From: Pseudomonas orientalis | GTDB taxonomy: Bacteria > Pseudomonadota > Gammaproteobacteria > Pseudomonadales > Pseudomonadaceae | Assembly (NCBI RefSeq): GCF_022807995.1 | Contig: NZ_CP094351.1 | Coordinates: forward strand, 1,333,001-1,397,000 | Direction of reading: 5' to 3' | DNA: 64,000 nt | In this document: piece by piece, positions 8,369 to 17,482 of the stretch | Layout of the letters: each line of letters begins with the position of its first letter | Position numbering within the stretch: position 1 is the stretch's first letter | The notes under the pieces: generated by a model | The model's input: the letters and a program-made list of their open reading frames with translations, nothing else | The model's database searches: none | Told to the model about the DNA's origin: nothing | Position numbers and translations under genes: made by a program

Positions 8369-9148
8369 ATGAGCAACATGAACCACGAGCGTGTCCTCAG
8401 TGTTCATCACTGGAACGACACTCTGTTCAGCTTCAAGTGCACCCGTGATCCGGGTCTGCGCTTCGAGAACGGTCAGTTCGTGATGATCGGCCTGCAACAG
8501 CCCAACGGCCGCCCGCTCATGCGCGCCTACTCCATTGCCAGCCCGAACTGGGAAGAGCACCTGGAGTTCTTCAGCATCAAGGTGCCGGATGGCCCGCTGA
8601 CTTCCCAATTGCAGCACTTGAAGGAAGGCGACGAGATCATCATCAGCAAAAAACCGACAGGCACCCTGGTGCTTGACGATTTGAAGCCGGGCAAGCACCT
8701 GTATCTGCTCAGCACCGGTACTGGCCTCGCGCCATTCATGAGCGTGATCCAGGACCCGGAAACCTACGAGCGCTTCGAAAAAGTGATCCTGTGCCACGGC
8801 GTGCGTTACGTCAACGAAGTCGCCTACCGCGAGTTCATCACCGAGCACCTGCCGCAGAACGAATTTTTCGGCGAGGCGTTGCGTGAAAAGTTGATCTACT
8901 ACCCGACCGTGACCCGCGAGCCGTTCGAAAACGAAGGCCGCCTGACCGACCTGATGCGCAGCGGCAAGCTGTTCAGCGACATCGGCCTGCCACCGATCAA
9001 CCCCGAGGACGACCGCGCCATGCTGTGCGGCAGCCCGAGCATGTTGGATGAGACCAGTGAAGTGTTGAACAGCTTCGGCCTGAAAGTTTCGCCACGCATG
9101 CGTGAGCCGGGTGATTATCTGATCGAGCGTGCGTTCGTCGAAAAATAA
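8369..9148 (+). CDS. fpr: Ferredoxin-NADP+ reductase
   Basis: This 259-residue flavoprotein moves electrons between NADPH and ferredoxin/flavodoxin, supporting Fe-S repair and oxidative-stress defence. It shows the FAD motif RAYSIAS (52-58), the NADP-binding STGTGLAPFMSV segment and the bacterial Fpr C terminus ending VEK. ATG 8369 follows CCAGGAG. It is divergent from finR, its activator. A REPIN lies directly after the gene. Confidence 0.96.
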   Translation: MSNMNHERVLSVHHWNDTLFSFKCTRDPGLRFENGQFVMIGLQQPNGRPLMRAYSIASPNWEEHLEFFSIKVPDGPLTSQLQHLKEGDEIIISKKPTGTLVLDDLKPGKHLYLLSTGTGLAPFMSVIQDPETYERFEKVILCHGVRYVNEVAYREFITEHLPQNEFFGEALREKLIYYPTVTREPFENEGRLTDLMRSGKLFSDIGLPPINPEDDRAMLCGSPSMLDETSEVLNSFGLKVSPRMREPGDYLIERAFVEK

Positions 9149-9160
9149 ACGCGATCAAAA

Positions 9161-9255
9161 AAATGTGGGAGGGGGCTTGCCCCCGATTGCGGTGGATCAG
9201 TCACAGATGAGTTGACTGACACACTGCTATCGGGGGCAAGCCCCCTCCCACATTT
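9161..9255. repeat. REPIN (paired inverted REPs), GGGGGCTTGCCCCCGAT type
   Basis: A left arm from AAATGTGGGAGGGGGC and a matching inverted right arm ending at 9255 enclose about 45 bp of variable sequence. Each arm has its own small hairpin (GGGGGC-tt-GCCCCC). The element lies between the convergent ends of fpr and trmO. Confidence 0.93.
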
Positions 9256-9265
9256 GGGTTCCGGT

Positions 9266-9961
9266 TTATCCAGCAGGCACCACTTCCAATACGCAAATCA
9301 TCCCTGCCTCGGGATAGTGCCAACGCACATCCACATCCCAGAACCGCACACCGTACTCGCGCTCCGGCCCAGGCGTCTGGTAGGCCGGTCGCGGGTCCTG
9401 TGCCAGGCACTGATCAATCAGTTCCACCAAGGGTTCACCCAAGCGCTGGGCATGGCCCTGCGCCTGTTGCAGCGCGGTCTTGAGCCACTGGACGCCTATC
9501 AGGAGCGGCGCAGCGCTGGCGATGCTGTTGGTCGCCGTATCGACGATATCGGCATAGGGCACATACGGCTTGATATCCAGCACCGGCGTGCCGTCGAGCA
9601 AATCGATTCCGGAAATCCACAGCCGCCCCGGTTCCACCTTGTCCAGCTTCACCACCGACTGACCAATGCCGTTAGGGCGATGGGTGGCGCGGGTCGCAAA
9701 CACGCCCATGGACGTATTGCCGCCCAGGCGTGGCGGGCGCACTTTCAGGCGTGGCTTGTCTTCCAGCGCCTGGTGAAACAAAAACAGCAACCATACGTGG
9801 CTGACCTGTTCCAGGCCCTGCACCGCCTCGCCGCCATCGAACGGCGCCACCAGCTCCAGCACGCCGCGGGCGGCCGGCGCCAGTTGCGGCTGGCGCGGGA
9901 TGGCGAACTTCTCCTTGAAGCAGGAGCGTACGAAGCCGACGGGCGCGACCTGATAACTCAT
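9266..9961 (-). CDS. trmO: tRNA (t6A37) N6-methyltransferase TrmO
   Basis: This 231-residue YaeB/TsaA-family protein methylates N6 of t6A37 in tRNA-Thr using SAM. Motifs include FVRSCFKEKFAIPRQP near the N terminus, VSHVWLLFLFH, and the SAM-contacting RATHRPNGIGQSVVKL. A C-terminal domain ends RWHYPEAGMICVLEVVP. It is followed downstream by fpr in the convergent direction. Confidence 0.93.
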   Translation of the reverse strand: MSYQVAPVGFVRSCFKEKFAIPRQPQLAPAARGVLELVAPFDGGEAVQGLEQVSHVWLLFLFHQALEDKPRLKVRPPRLGGNTSMGVFATRATHRPNGIGQSVVKLDKVEPGRLWISGIDLLDGTPVLDIKPYVPYADIVDTATNSIASAAPLLIGVQWLKTALQQAQGHAQRLGEPLVELIDQCLAQDPRPAYQTPGPEREYGVRFWDVDVRWHYPEAGMICVLEVVPAG

Positions 9962-9964
9962 GGC

Positions 9965-10426
9965 TTACGCACGAACCCGCAGCGTCAGACCCTTGAGGAA
10001 GTTGCGCAGCAACTGGTCACCACAGGTGCGGTAGTTGGTGTGGCCGAACTTGCGAAACAGCGCGCTCAGCTCGGGCTTGGACACCGGAAACTCGGCGGCC
10101 TTGAGGATGGCGTGCATGTCGTCTTCCTTCAACTCGAAGGCTACACGCAATTTTTTCAGGATGATGTTGTTGGTCACCGGGGTTTCGATCGGCTGCGGCG
10201 GACGGCTTTCGTCCTTGCCGCGCTTGAAAATCACCAGGCCGTCGAGAAAGTGGGCCATGACCTCGTCCGGGCAGAATACAAAACCTTCTTCCTCATCTTT
10301 CTTGAGGTAGGTGAGCAGGTCTTCCTTGGTTACGTCCATGCCGCCGAGCTTGATGATCTCGACCATCTTGTTGTCGCTGATGTCGAGCATGTAGCGCACG
10401 CTGCGCAGTACGTCGTTGTGAATCAT
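9965..10426 (-). CDS. DUF1456 family protein (YehS-like)
   Basis: This roughly 153-residue cytosolic protein has two related halves (about residues 1-70 and 85-150). Each contains the LRSVRYMLDISDNKM / LRVAFELKEDDMHAI pattern typical of DUF1456. ATG 10426 is preferred to the TTG at 10435, being the conserved MIHNDVLRS start. It is 3 bp upstream of trmO on the same strand and probably co-transcribed. The family has no established function. Confidence 0.88.
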   Translation of the reverse strand: MIHNDVLRSVRYMLDISDNKMVEIIKLGGMDVTKEDLLTYLKKDEEEGFVFCPDEVMAHFLDGLVIFKRGKDESRPPQPIETPVTNNIILKKLRVAFELKEDDMHAILKAAEFPVSKPELSALFRKFGHTNYRTCGDQLLRNFLKGLTLRVRA

Positions 10427-10495
10427 GGTGGGCAATCCTGGTTTTCAACGGGTAGACACCGCCCAGTCAGGCAGTGTCGGGAAAAGGGTAACGGC

Positions 10496-11206
10496 CTAAA
10501 ACTTCTCTTTGCCGGACAGGTAACGCCATTGGCCCACCGGCACCTTGCCAATGGACACGCCACCAATGCGGATGCGGCGGATGGCGACGACTTTCAAGCC
10601 AACGGCTTCGCAGAACAGCGCGATCACCCCCGGCTGCGGGTTCTTCAACGCGAAACGCAGGCGGTTTTCGTTCTGCCAGCTGGCTTTTACCGCCGGCAGT
10701 TCCTTGCCTTTGTAGGTCAGGCCGTGGTTCAGGCGGTTGAGGCCGTGGGCCACCATATCGCCTTCGACTTCCACCACGTATTCCTGCTCGATCTTGGCGG
10801 CATCGGCGGTCAACTTGCGCAGGATTTTCCAGTCCTGAGTGAACACCAGCAGGCCGCTGGCCTTGGCTTGCAGGTCGGCGCTGGCAGTCAGACGCAGGAA
10901 GTGGCCTTTCAGCGGGCGCTTGCTGAAGCGGTGTTCTTCCGACAGGGTTTCGGCGCTGATCGACGCCATAGCCGTCTCGGCGTCCATCCCCGCCGGGGCG
11001 TGCAACAGAATGGTCACCGGCTCTGGCGCGGTGGCTTTGGCCTCTGGGTCCAGTTCGACTTTTTCGGTGGTGACCTTGTACTGTGGCTCGTCGATCACCT
11101 CACCGTCCACCGAGACCCAGCCGCCTTCGATAAACAGCTCAGCCTCCCGACGGGAGCAACCGACCAGTTCGATAAGGCGTTTGGAGAGGCGTATGGGGTC
11201 AGTCAT
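10496..11206 (-). CDS. RsuA/RluF-family pseudouridine synthase-like protein without catalytic Asp
   Basis: This 236-residue protein has an N-terminal S4 RNA-binding domain (RLSKRLIELVGCSRREAELFI) and a C-terminal pseudouridine-synthase fold ending in VVAIRRIRIGGVSIGKVPVGQW, very like RluF/RsuA. In active enzymes the catalytic Asp lies in GRLDxxTxGLLL. Here the aligned segment reads ADLQAKASGLLVFTQD, so the Asp position appears to be Gln, with an Asp two residues earlier. It may be a binding protein rather than an enzyme, or use a shifted residue. The annotation as an rRNA pseudouridine synthase should be held loosely. Confidence 0.82.
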   Translation of the reverse strand: MTDPIRLSKRLIELVGCSRREAELFIEGGWVSVDGEVIDEPQYKVTTEKVELDPEAKATAPEPVTILLHAPAGMDAETAMASISAETLSEEHRFSKRPLKGHFLRLTASADLQAKASGLLVFTQDWKILRKLTADAAKIEQEYVVEVEGDMVAHGLNRLNHGLTYKGKELPAVKASWQNENRLRFALKNPQPGVIALFCEAVGLKVVAIRRIRIGGVSIGKVPVGQWRYLSGKEKF

Positions 11207-11273
11207 GACAAGGGCCGTAACAAAAGGGGGCGGCTATTGTACCTGCCTGGCGCCGGTTAATCCCGGCCCCATT

Positions 11274-11741
11274 TCAGCCACTGCGTATTTGCTGCTGGCG
11301 CAATCGCATATGCAGCAACGGATAGGGCTTGCCCAGGCCATCGTGCTCCGTGCGTCCGATCACTTCGAAGCCCTGATGGCAATAGAAACCCAGCGCCTGC
11401 GGGTTCTGTTCGTTCACATCCAGCTCATCGGCGTTCATGTGTTCGATTGCATAGCGCAGCAATTGCCGGCCCAGGCCCTGGCCACGATGCAGCGGGTCGA
11501 TAAACAGCATCTCCACCTTGCCCGCCGCTACGCCGGCAAACCCGGTAATGCGCTGGCTTGAATCCTTGGTACAGACGAGCATCACTGAATCCAGGTAGCG
11601 GGTCAGCACCAGGTTTTTCAGCAAGAGGATGTAGCTTTCCGGCAAAAATTCATGAGTGGCGCGCACCGAGGCCTCCCAGATCCTCGCCAGCTCGGGGTAA
11701 TCGCTATTTTTGGGGGTATGGATAACCGAATGCTCACGCAT
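11274..11741 (-). CDS. GNAT family acetyltransferase, YjaB-like
   Basis: This 155-residue GNAT enzyme has the acetyl-CoA-binding motif RGQGLGRQLLRYA and upstream MLFIDPLH. The end DVNEQNPQALGFYCHQGF..GRTEHDGLGKPYPLLHM is close to E. coli YjaB. It would transfer acetyl from acetyl-CoA to an amine; the substrate is unknown. It lies downstream of rimO on the same strand but is separated from it by a terminator-like hairpin. Confidence 0.87.
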   Translation of the reverse strand: MREHSVIHTPKNSDYPELARIWEASVRATHEFLPESYILLLKNLVLTRYLDSVMLVCTKDSSQRITGFAGVAAGKVEMLFIDPLHRGQGLGRQLLRYAIEHMNADELDVNEQNPQALGFYCHQGFEVIGRTEHDGLGKPYPLLHMRLRQQQIRSG

Positions 11742-11792
11742 GCCCGCTGTCTCTTGTCGAAATAGGTGTAGATGGACAAAACGATAGACCTA

Positions 11793-11829
11793 AAAAAGCC
11801 CCGCATCTTGTCCAGAAGCAGGGCTTTTT
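11793..11829 (-). terminator. Terminator after rimO
   Basis: Inverted arms AAAAAGCCC (11793-11801) and GGGCTTTTT (11821-11829) enclose a 19-nt loop. On the minus strand this follows the rimO stop by about 13 nt and ends in a T-run. Confidence 0.72.
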
Positions 11830-11841
11830 CAATTTTTACAA

Positions 11842-13182
11842 TCAGTCGCGCTTTTCGGCCCACAAATCGTATTCGTCGGCGTCGGTCACGGTGCACCAGA
11901 CCTTGTCGCCCGGCTTCAGGCCGCTGGCATCGTCGATAAACACGTTACCGTCGATCTCCGGCGCATCGAAGAAGCAGCGGCCGACCGCGCCTTGCTCGTC
12001 AACTTCGTCGATCAGCACTTCGATTTCCTTGCCGATGCGCAGTTGCAGGCGCGCCGAGCTGATCGCCTGTTGATGCGCCATGAAGCGCTCCCAGCGATCC
12101 TGCTTGACCTCGTCCGGGACCACGGCCAGGTCCAGCAGATTGGCCGGAGCGCCTTCGACCGGCGAGTACTGGAAGCAGCCGACGCGGTCCAGCTGGGCTT
12201 CGGTCAGCCAGTCCAGCAAGTACTGGAAGTCTTCTTCGGTCTCGCCGGGGAAACCGACGATAAAGGTGGAGCGGATGATCAGTTCCGGGCAGATTTCGCG
12301 CCAGTTCTTGATACGCGCCAGGGTCTTGTCTTCGAAGGCCGGGCGTTTCATGGCCTTGAGCACTTTGGGGCTGGCGTGCTGGAACGGGATGTCCAGGTAC
12401 GGCAGGATCTTGCCGGCGGCCATCAATGGAATCAGCTCGTCCACGTGCGGGTACGGGTAAACGTAGTGCAGGCGCACCCACACGCCCAGGCTGCTGAGGG
12501 CTTCGCAGAGTTCGGTCATGCGGGTTTTCACCGGCACGCCATTCCAGAAACCGGTGCGGTATTTCACGTCGACGCCGTAGGCACTGGTGTCTTGGGAAAT
12601 CACCAGCAGCTCTTTCACGCCGGATTTGACCAGGCGCTGGGCCTCGTCCAGCACATCGCCCACCGGGCGGCTGACCAGCTTGCCGCGCATCGACGGGATG
12701 ATGCAGAAGCTGCAGCTGTGATTGCAGCCTTCGGAAATCTTCAGGTACGCGTAGTGACGCGGCGTCAGCTTGATGCCTTGCGGCGGCACCAGGTCGATCA
12801 GCGGGTTGTGGTCCTGGCGTGGTGGTACCACCTGGTGCACGGCGTTGACCACCTGCTCGTACTGCTGCGGGCCGGTCACGGCGAGTACGCTTGGGTGTAC
12901 GTTGCGGATATTGCCTTCTTCCACGCCCATGCAGCCGGTCACGATGACCTTGCCGTTTTCCTTGATGGCTTCGCCGATCACTTCCAGGGACTCTGCCTTG
13001 GCCGAGTCGATGAAACCACAGGTGTTGACCACCACCACGTCCGCGTCCTGGTAAGTGGACACAACGTCATAACCTTCCATGCGCAGTTGCGTGAGAATGC
13101 GCTCGGAGTCGACCAGAGCCTTCGGGCAACCCAGGGAAACAAAGCCAACCTTGGGGTTGGCTTTTGCGATGGTGGTGGACAT
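11842..13182 (-). CDS. rimO: Ribosomal protein S12 methylthiotransferase RimO
   Basis: This 446-residue radical-SAM enzyme adds a methylthio group to an Asp of ribosomal protein S12. The N-terminal MTTase domain carries the three Fe-S Cys residues C19 (SLGCPKA), C55 (NTCGF) and C84 (TGCMG). The radical-SAM CxxxCxxC is C153-C157-C160 (CNHSCSFC). A C-terminal TRAM domain begins near residue 375. [12 protein letters not shown] and the [11 protein letters not shown] segment are typical of RimO, not MiaB. Confidence 0.97.
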   Translation of the reverse strand: MSTTIAKANPKVGFVSLGCPKALVDSERILTQLRMEGYDVVSTYQDADVVVVNTCGFIDSAKAESLEVIGEAIKENGKVIVTGCMGVEEGNIRNVHPSVLAVTGPQQYEQVVNAVHQVVPPRQDHNPLIDLVPPQGIKLTPRHYAYLKISEGCNHSCSFCIIPSMRGKLVSRPVGDVLDEAQRLVKSGVKELLVISQDTSAYGVDVKYRTGFWNGVPVKTRMTELCEALSSLGVWVRLHYVYPYPHVDELIPLMAAGKILPYLDIPFQHASPKVLKAMKRPAFEDKTLARIKNWREICPELIIRSTFIVGFPGETEEDFQYLLDWLTEAQLDRVGCFQYSPVEGAPANLLDLAVVPDEVKQDRWERFMAHQQAISSARLQLRIGKEIEVLIDEVDEQGAVGRCFFDAPEIDGNVFIDDASGLKPGDKVWCTVTDADEYDLWAEKRD

Positions 13183-13349
13183 GTCTAACCTCGGTATCGA
13201 ATGTCGCCGCCACCGTGAAGGGCGGGCAGCGGACGGGCGCTTGGTGCGCCTCTGATCAAAAAGTGCGCAATTCTAGCGGCGTGCAAGGCACTTGACCAGC
13301 TTTATGCGGGGAAATGCGACGAGCGCTGTGCTCTTCAATACCCCAATGC

Positions 13350-13664
13350 CTAAGCAAATAATTCAGCATGGCTCCCCAAGTCCACAAAGGTGATCAGGTC
13401 AGCCCGCGAGTGCTCGTAAATCAGCAGGAAATCACCACCAATATGGCATTCTCTAAATCCGTCCCAATTTCCGGTAAGCGCATGGTCTCGATACTCGGCG
13501 GGTAGTTGTTCGCCTAAAAAAAGCATCACCATTACTCCCCGTACTTCATTCATGTCTCGACGCCCGGCGCGTTTATAACGCTCCCAGGACTTTTTAAACT
13601 CAGGCGTCTGTGCGCATTGCTTGGGTATGTCAGCGCGTTTTTGCTTCTTCTCCTGCTTCGCCAT
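13350..13664 (-). CDS. YafQ-type toxin of a type II toxin-antitoxin system
   Basis: This 104-residue RelE-superfamily protein carries every residue reported as catalytic in E. coli YafQ at matching spacing: H61, H74 and D78 (CHIGGD), and H99 and F103 (LGSHAELF). YafQ toxins cut mRNA on the ribosome. It lies downstream of, and overlaps by 35 nt, a DinJ/RelB-like antitoxin gene, the normal order for this family. The first 20 residues are Lys-rich and extend beyond the usual toxin start. The pair sits between core genes rimO and kup and is probably an acquired module. Confidence 0.9.
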   Translation of the reverse strand: MAKQEKKQKRADIPKQCAQTPEFKKSWERYKRAGRRDMNEVRGVMVMLFLGEQLPAEYRDHALTGNWDGFRECHIGGDFLLIYEHSRADLITFVDLGSHAELFA

Positions 13665-13920
13665 CGGCGTCCCTTAGCATGTCATCGATCGAGTCGAACT
13701 GGCGACGGATAGCATGCGCTTGCTTCATGGCGCGAGCGGTTTTCTCCGAAGGGATGCGTACCTCGAAAGGCAGCCCTTGCGTCGTCACGACCTGACGGAG
13801 GAAAAGACGCATGGCGTCACTGAGGCTAAGCCCACAGGCATTGAGCACAGCAGTGGCACGCTCCTTCAAATCCTCGTCTATGCGACAACGCACATCAGTG
13901 GTTTTCAGTAATGCAGACAT
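13630..13920 (-). CDS. DinJ/RelB-family antitoxin
   Basis: This 96-residue protein has an N-terminal ribbon-helix-helix region (TTDVRCRIDEDLKERATAVL, then GLSLSDAMRLFLRQVV) and a Pro-containing GLPFEVRIPS linker, as in DinJ and RelB antitoxins. Its acidic C-terminal half would wrap the toxin. ATG 13920 is preceded by GGGAG at 8 nt, so the longer frame from 13938 is not used. RHH antitoxins repress their own operon; two tandem 11-mers lie immediately upstream. Confidence 0.9.
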   Translation of the reverse strand: MSALLKTTDVRCRIDEDLKERATAVLNACGLSLSDAMRLFLRQVVTTQGLPFEVRIPSEKTARAMKQAHAIRRQFDSIDDMLRDADGEAGEEAKTR

Positions 13921-13941
13921 ATCGTGACTCCCTATCAAAAA

Positions 13942-13963
13942 TGTAGCTACGTTGTGGCTACGT
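13942..13963 (-). promoter_or_regulatory. Candidate antitoxin operator: two tandem 11-bp repeats
   Basis: TGTAGCTACGT (13942-13952) is followed directly by TGTGGCTACGT (13953-13963), differing at one base. The first unit contains the palindrome GTAGCTAC. They lie 22-43 bp upstream of the antitoxin start, where RHH antitoxins usually bind repeated sites. Confidence 0.55.
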
Positions 13964-14286
13964 CTTGAGTATGGATCAACCCGTCAAAACCGGGCAAACG
14001 CTTTTTGCTCCAAGCGTGACGCCCGGCAATCCATACGTCGGAATCACCGTGCCTGTAACACGCGAAAACGTAGCGTTGGTACCCAATGACGTCAATGCAG
14101 GCAAAAAGACGCCTGTTTTAATGCAGAGAAATGCGACCAGTGCTGCGCTATGCTTCGCGCCGTTGCGTGTAGGTAAAATCCTAAGGTCAACAAAACGTCT
14201 GTTACGAGAAGTAAAACAGCGCATGCTAGGGTCAGTTTGAGCACGTTGTTTATAAGAGACCTCAGGTCAAAGGGCAGGAGTGGTTG
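13964..14286. other. Stretch without a credible gene, between the antitoxin and kup
   Basis: Both strands have open frames here (13971-14240 plus, 13976-14224 minus). Neither has a ribosome-binding site, a recognisable motif or strong pseudomonad codon bias. Base composition is lower in GC than the neighbours. It may be decayed acquired DNA brought in with the toxin-antitoxin pair, and its right end must contain the kup promoter. Confidence 0.4.
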
Positions 14287-16188
14287 ATGGGTCAGGCAAG
14301 TAGTCAGGCAGCGGGTGCCGAGCATTCCAACGCCAAGCCGATTGGCATGCTGGTGGCAGCGGTCGGGGTGGTTTACGGCGATATCGGGACCAGCCCGCTC
14401 TACACCCTTAAAGAGGTGTTCAACGGCGGTTACGGGGTACAGGTCAACCATGACGGGGTATTGGGGATCCTCGCGCTGATCTTCTGGTCGCTGATCTGGG
14501 TCGTGTCGATCAAATACATGCTGTTCGTGCTGCGCGCCGACAACCAGGGCGAAGGCGGCATCATGGCGCTGACTGCTCTGGCACGGCGGGCGGCGGGGGA
14601 GCGCAGGAAATTGCGCAGTTTCCTGGTGGTGTGCGGCTTGTGCGGCGCGGCGCTGTTCTACGGCGACAGCATGATCACGCCGGCGATTTCGGTGTTGTCG
14701 GCCGTGGAGGGCCTGGAGCTGGCGTTCGACGGCCTGGATAGATGGGTAGTGCCTATCGCACTGGTGGTGCTGGTGGCGCTGTTCCTGATCCAGAAACACG
14801 GCACCGACCGTATCGGCAAGCTGTTCGGGCCGGTGATGGTGACCTGGTTCCTGGTGCTGGGCGGCCTGGGCGTGTATGGCATCACCCTGCACCCTGAGGT
14901 GCTCAGCGCCATGAACCCGATGTGGGCCGTGCGCTTCTTCGAGGCTCACCCCGGCATCGGCGTGGCCATCCTCGGCGCGGTGGTGCTGGCGCTGACCGGC
15001 GCCGAAGCGTTGTATGCCGACATGGGCCACTTCGGCCGCAAACCCATCGCCCGTGCCTGGTTCATCCTGGTGTTGCCGGCGCTGGTGCTCAACTATTTCG
15101 GCCAGGGCGCCATGCTGTTGGGCGATCCGGAGGCGGCGCGCAACCCGTTCTACCTGCTGGCGCCGAGCTGGGCGCTGATTCCACTGGTGGTGCTGTCGAC
15201 CCTGGCCACCGTGATTGCCTCCCAGGCGGTGATTTCCGGTGCGTTCTCCCTGACGCGCCAGGCCATCCAGCTGGGTTACATCCCGCGCATGCACATTCAA
15301 CATACCTCCAGCGCCGAACAGGGGCAGATCTATATTGGCGCGGTGAACTGGTCGCTGATGGTGGGCGTGATCCTGCTGGTGCTGGGCTTCGAATCCTCCG
15401 GTGCGCTGGCGTCCGCCTACGGCGTGGCGGTGACCGGTACCATGCTGATGACCACGATCCTGGTGTCTGCGGTGATGCTGCTGCTGTGGAAATGGCCACC
15501 GATACTGGCCGTGCCGGTATTGCTCTGCTGCCTGCTGGTGGACGGTCTGTACTTTGCCGCCAACGTGCCGAAGATCATCCAGGGCGGCGCCTTCCCGGTA
15601 TTGGCGGGAATCGTGCTGTTCGTGCTGATGACCACCTGGAAGCGCGGCAAGCAATTGCTCGTCGAGCGCCTCGACGAGGGCGGCTTGCCGCTGCCCATCT
15701 TCATCAGCAGTATCCGCGTGCAGCCGCCTCATCGCGTGCAGGGTACGGCGGTATTCCTCACGGCGCGGCCCGATGCCGTGCCCCACGCGCTGTTGCACAA
15801 CCTGCTGCATAACCAGGTGCTGCACGAGCAGGTGGTGCTGCTGACTGTGGTCTACGAAGACATCCCGCGCGTGCCTGCGACACGGCGTTTCGAAGTGGAT
15901 GCCTATGGCGAAGGGTTCTTCCGGGTGATCCTGCACTTCGGCTTCACCGATGAGCCGGACGTGCCCGAGGCGCTGAAACTGTGCCATCTGGATGCGCTGG
16001 ATTTCAGCCCGATGCGCACCACTTACTTCCTCAGCCGTGAAACCGTGATCGCCTCGCGCATCAAAGGCATGGCGCGTTGGCGCGAAGCGTTGTTCGCGTT
16101 CATGTTGAAGAATGCCAACGGCAACCTGCGTTTCTTCAAACTCCCGGTCAACCGGGTGATCGAGCTGGGCACCCAGGTCGAAATGTAA
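14287..16188 (+). CDS. kup: Low-affinity potassium transporter Kup
   Basis: This 633-residue inner-membrane K+/H+ symporter has about twelve transmembrane helices and a C-terminal cytosolic domain. The family signature [18 protein letters not shown] is near residues 27-44. [17 protein letters not shown] and [18 protein letters not shown] follow. ATG 14287 has AGGAG 6 nt upstream, so the adjacent TTG 14284 is rejected. A hairpin follows the stop. Confidence 0.96.
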   Translation: MGQASSQAAGAEHSNAKPIGMLVAAVGVVYGDIGTSPLYTLKEVFNGGYGVQVNHDGVLGILALIFWSLIWVVSIKYMLFVLRADNQGEGGIMALTALARRAAGERRKLRSFLVVCGLCGAALFYGDSMITPAISVLSAVEGLELAFDGLDRWVVPIALVVLVALFLIQKHGTDRIGKLFGPVMVTWFLVLGGLGVYGITLHPEVLSAMNPMWAVRFFEAHPGIGVAILGAVVLALTGAEALYADMGHFGRKPIARAWFILVLPALVLNYFGQGAMLLGDPEAARNPFYLLAPSWALIPLVVLSTLATVIASQAVISGAFSLTRQAIQLGYIPRMHIQHTSSAEQGQIYIGAVNWSLMVGVILLVLGFESSGALASAYGVAVTGTMLMTTILVSAVMLLLWKWPPILAVPVLLCCLLVDGLYFAANVPKIIQGGAFPVLAGIVLFVLMTTWKRGKQLLVERLDEGGLPLPIFISSIRVQPPHRVQGTAVFLTARPDAVPHALLHNLLHNQVLHEQVVLLTVVYEDIPRVPATRRFEVDAYGEGFFRVILHFGFTDEPDVPEALKLCHLDALDFSPMRTTYFLSRETVIASRIKGMARWREALFAFMLKNANGNLRFFKLPVNRVIELGTQVEM

Positions 16189-16200
16189 GGCACTGTATGA

Positions 16201-16226
16201 CGGGAGCCGGCAATCGGCTCCCGGTT
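16201..16226 (+). terminator. Hairpin terminator after kup
   Basis: A 9-bp perfect stem, CGGGAGCCG (16201-16209) with CGGCTCCCG (16215-16223), has a GCAAT loop and is followed by only three T residues. It is a probable but weak intrinsic terminator. Confidence 0.6.
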
Positions 16227-16230
16227 TACG

Positions 16231-16268
16231 TCTGAACTCTTTACCTGTGAACTCTTTACCTCTGAACC
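16231..16268. repeat. 15-bp tandem repeat (2.5 copies)
   Basis: TCTGAACTCTTTACC (16231-16245), TGTGAACTCTTTACC (16246-16260) and a partial TCTGAACC copy follow one another directly. They lie between the kup terminator and the old-yellow-enzyme gene. The role is unknown; slippage or spaced regulator half-sites are both possible. Confidence 0.8.
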
Positions 16269-16354
16269 CAGTGCAATCCGTCGTTGTCGACTAGGCTCTA
16301 AGCACCATGAAAGAGAGCCTTGGAGCTTGCCCACAGAACCCGAAGAGGTGCGCC

Positions 16355-17461
16355 ATGAGTCAGCTGCTCGAACCCTATACCCTGCGTCAACTCACCCTGC
16401 TGAACCGCATCGCGGTATCACCGATGTGCCAGTACTCAAGCGATGATGGCCTGGCCAACGACTGGCACCTGGTGCATCTGGGCAGTCGCGCCGTCGGTGG
16501 CGCCGGGCTGATTTTTACCGAAGCCACCGCCGTGACCGCCGATGGCCGCATCACCGCCCAGGACCTGGGCTTGTGGAAAGACGAACAAATCGAACCGTTG
16601 CAACGCATCACGCGCTTCATTGCGGCGCAAGGCGCGGTGGCCGGTATTCAGTTGGCGCATGCCGGGCGCAAGGCCAGCACCTATCGGCCCTGGATCGGCA
16701 AGCATGGCAGCGTCAAGCCAGAAGAGGGAGGCTGGGTGCCCGTAGGCCCGTCGCCCATCGCATTCGACCCTCAGCACACGCAACCCAAACCCCTGGATGA
16801 AGCGCAGATCCGCCAAGTGATTGCGGATTTTGTCGCCGCCGCCAAGCGTGCCTTGACCGCCGGCTTTGAAGTGGTGGAGATCCACGCTGCCCACGGTTAC
16901 CTGCTGCATCAGTTCCTGTCGCCCATCAGTAACCAGCGCCAGGACCAGTACGGCGGTTCTTTTGAAAACCGCATCCGCCTGGTCCTGGAAGTGACCCGCG
17001 CGGTGCGCGAAGTCTGGCCCGAGGATTTGCCGCTGTTTGTGCGTGTATCGGCGACCGACTGGGTAGAGGACGGCTGGAACCCCGATGAGACCGTGGAACT
17101 GGCGCGCCGCTTGAAAGACCTGGGCGTGGACTTGATCGACGTGTCTTCCGGTGGCACCGCCGCCAATGCCGAAATCCCCACCGGCCCCGGTTATCAGACG
17201 CGCTTTGCCGAGCGGGTGCGCAAAGAGTCGGGTATCCCCACCGGCACCGTCGGCATGATCACCGAGCCGGCCCAGGCCGAGCACATTCTGCGCACCTGTC
17301 AGGCCGACATCATCTTCCTCGCCCGCGAACTGTTGCGTGACCCGTACTGGCCACTGCATGCCGACGATGACCTGGGCGGGCGCAAGGCGATCTGGCCGGC
17401 GCAATATCAGCGGGCAACGCACCGCGACCAGCCGATTCATGAATCGGATCTCAGGGATTGA
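16355..17461 (+). CDS. Old yellow enzyme family NADPH:flavin oxidoreductase (YqjM/XenA type)
   Basis: This 368-residue FMN-dependent ene-reductase belongs to the YqjM/XenA subclass. The subclass-defining C25 and Y27 are in SPMCQYSSDDG. HAGRKAS lies in the substrate site, and EIHAAHGYLLHQFLSP with RVSATDWVEDGW are conserved. Enzymes of this class reduce activated C=C bonds of enals, enones, quinones and nitro compounds; the natural substrate is unknown. ATG 16355 follows GAGG and gives the standard N terminus, so the upstream ATG 16307 is not used. A strong terminator follows. Confidence 0.9.
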   Translation: MSQLLEPYTLRQLTLLNRIAVSPMCQYSSDDGLANDWHLVHLGSRAVGGAGLIFTEATAVTADGRITAQDLGLWKDEQIEPLQRITRFIAAQGAVAGIQLAHAGRKASTYRPWIGKHGSVKPEEGGWVPVGPSPIAFDPQHTQPKPLDEAQIRQVIADFVAAAKRALTAGFEVVEIHAAHGYLLHQFLSPISNQRQDQYGGSFENRIRLVLEVTRAVREVWPEDLPLFVRVSATDWVEDGWNPDETVELARRLKDLGVDLIDVSSGGTAANAEIPTGPGYQTRFAERVRKESGIPTGTVGMITEPAQAEHILRTCQADIIFLARELLRDPYWPLHADDDLGGRKAIWPAQYQRATHRDQPIHESDLRD

Positions 17462-17482
17462 TCCTTTAGCGCATGCCCACAG

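Noticed and set aside
9161..9255. Repeated GGGGGCTTG palindromes as CRISPR repeats
   Set aside because: They are scattered, paired in inverted orientation and lie singly at gene ends; there are no regularly spaced unique spacers and no cas genes.
9212..11260. 682-codon plus-strand frame across trmO, the DUF1456 gene and the RluF-like gene
   Set aside because: It spans three clear minus-strand genes and a REPIN, and has no coding motifs of its own.
13971..14240. Small plus- and minus-strand frames between the antitoxin and kup
   Set aside because: Neither has a ribosome-binding site, a domain or convincing codon bias, so neither is listed as a gene; the stretch is recorded as unassigned.
14092..15987. 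631-codon minus-strand frame opposite kup
   Set aside because: Shadow of kup; His/Gln-rich and without any domain signature.
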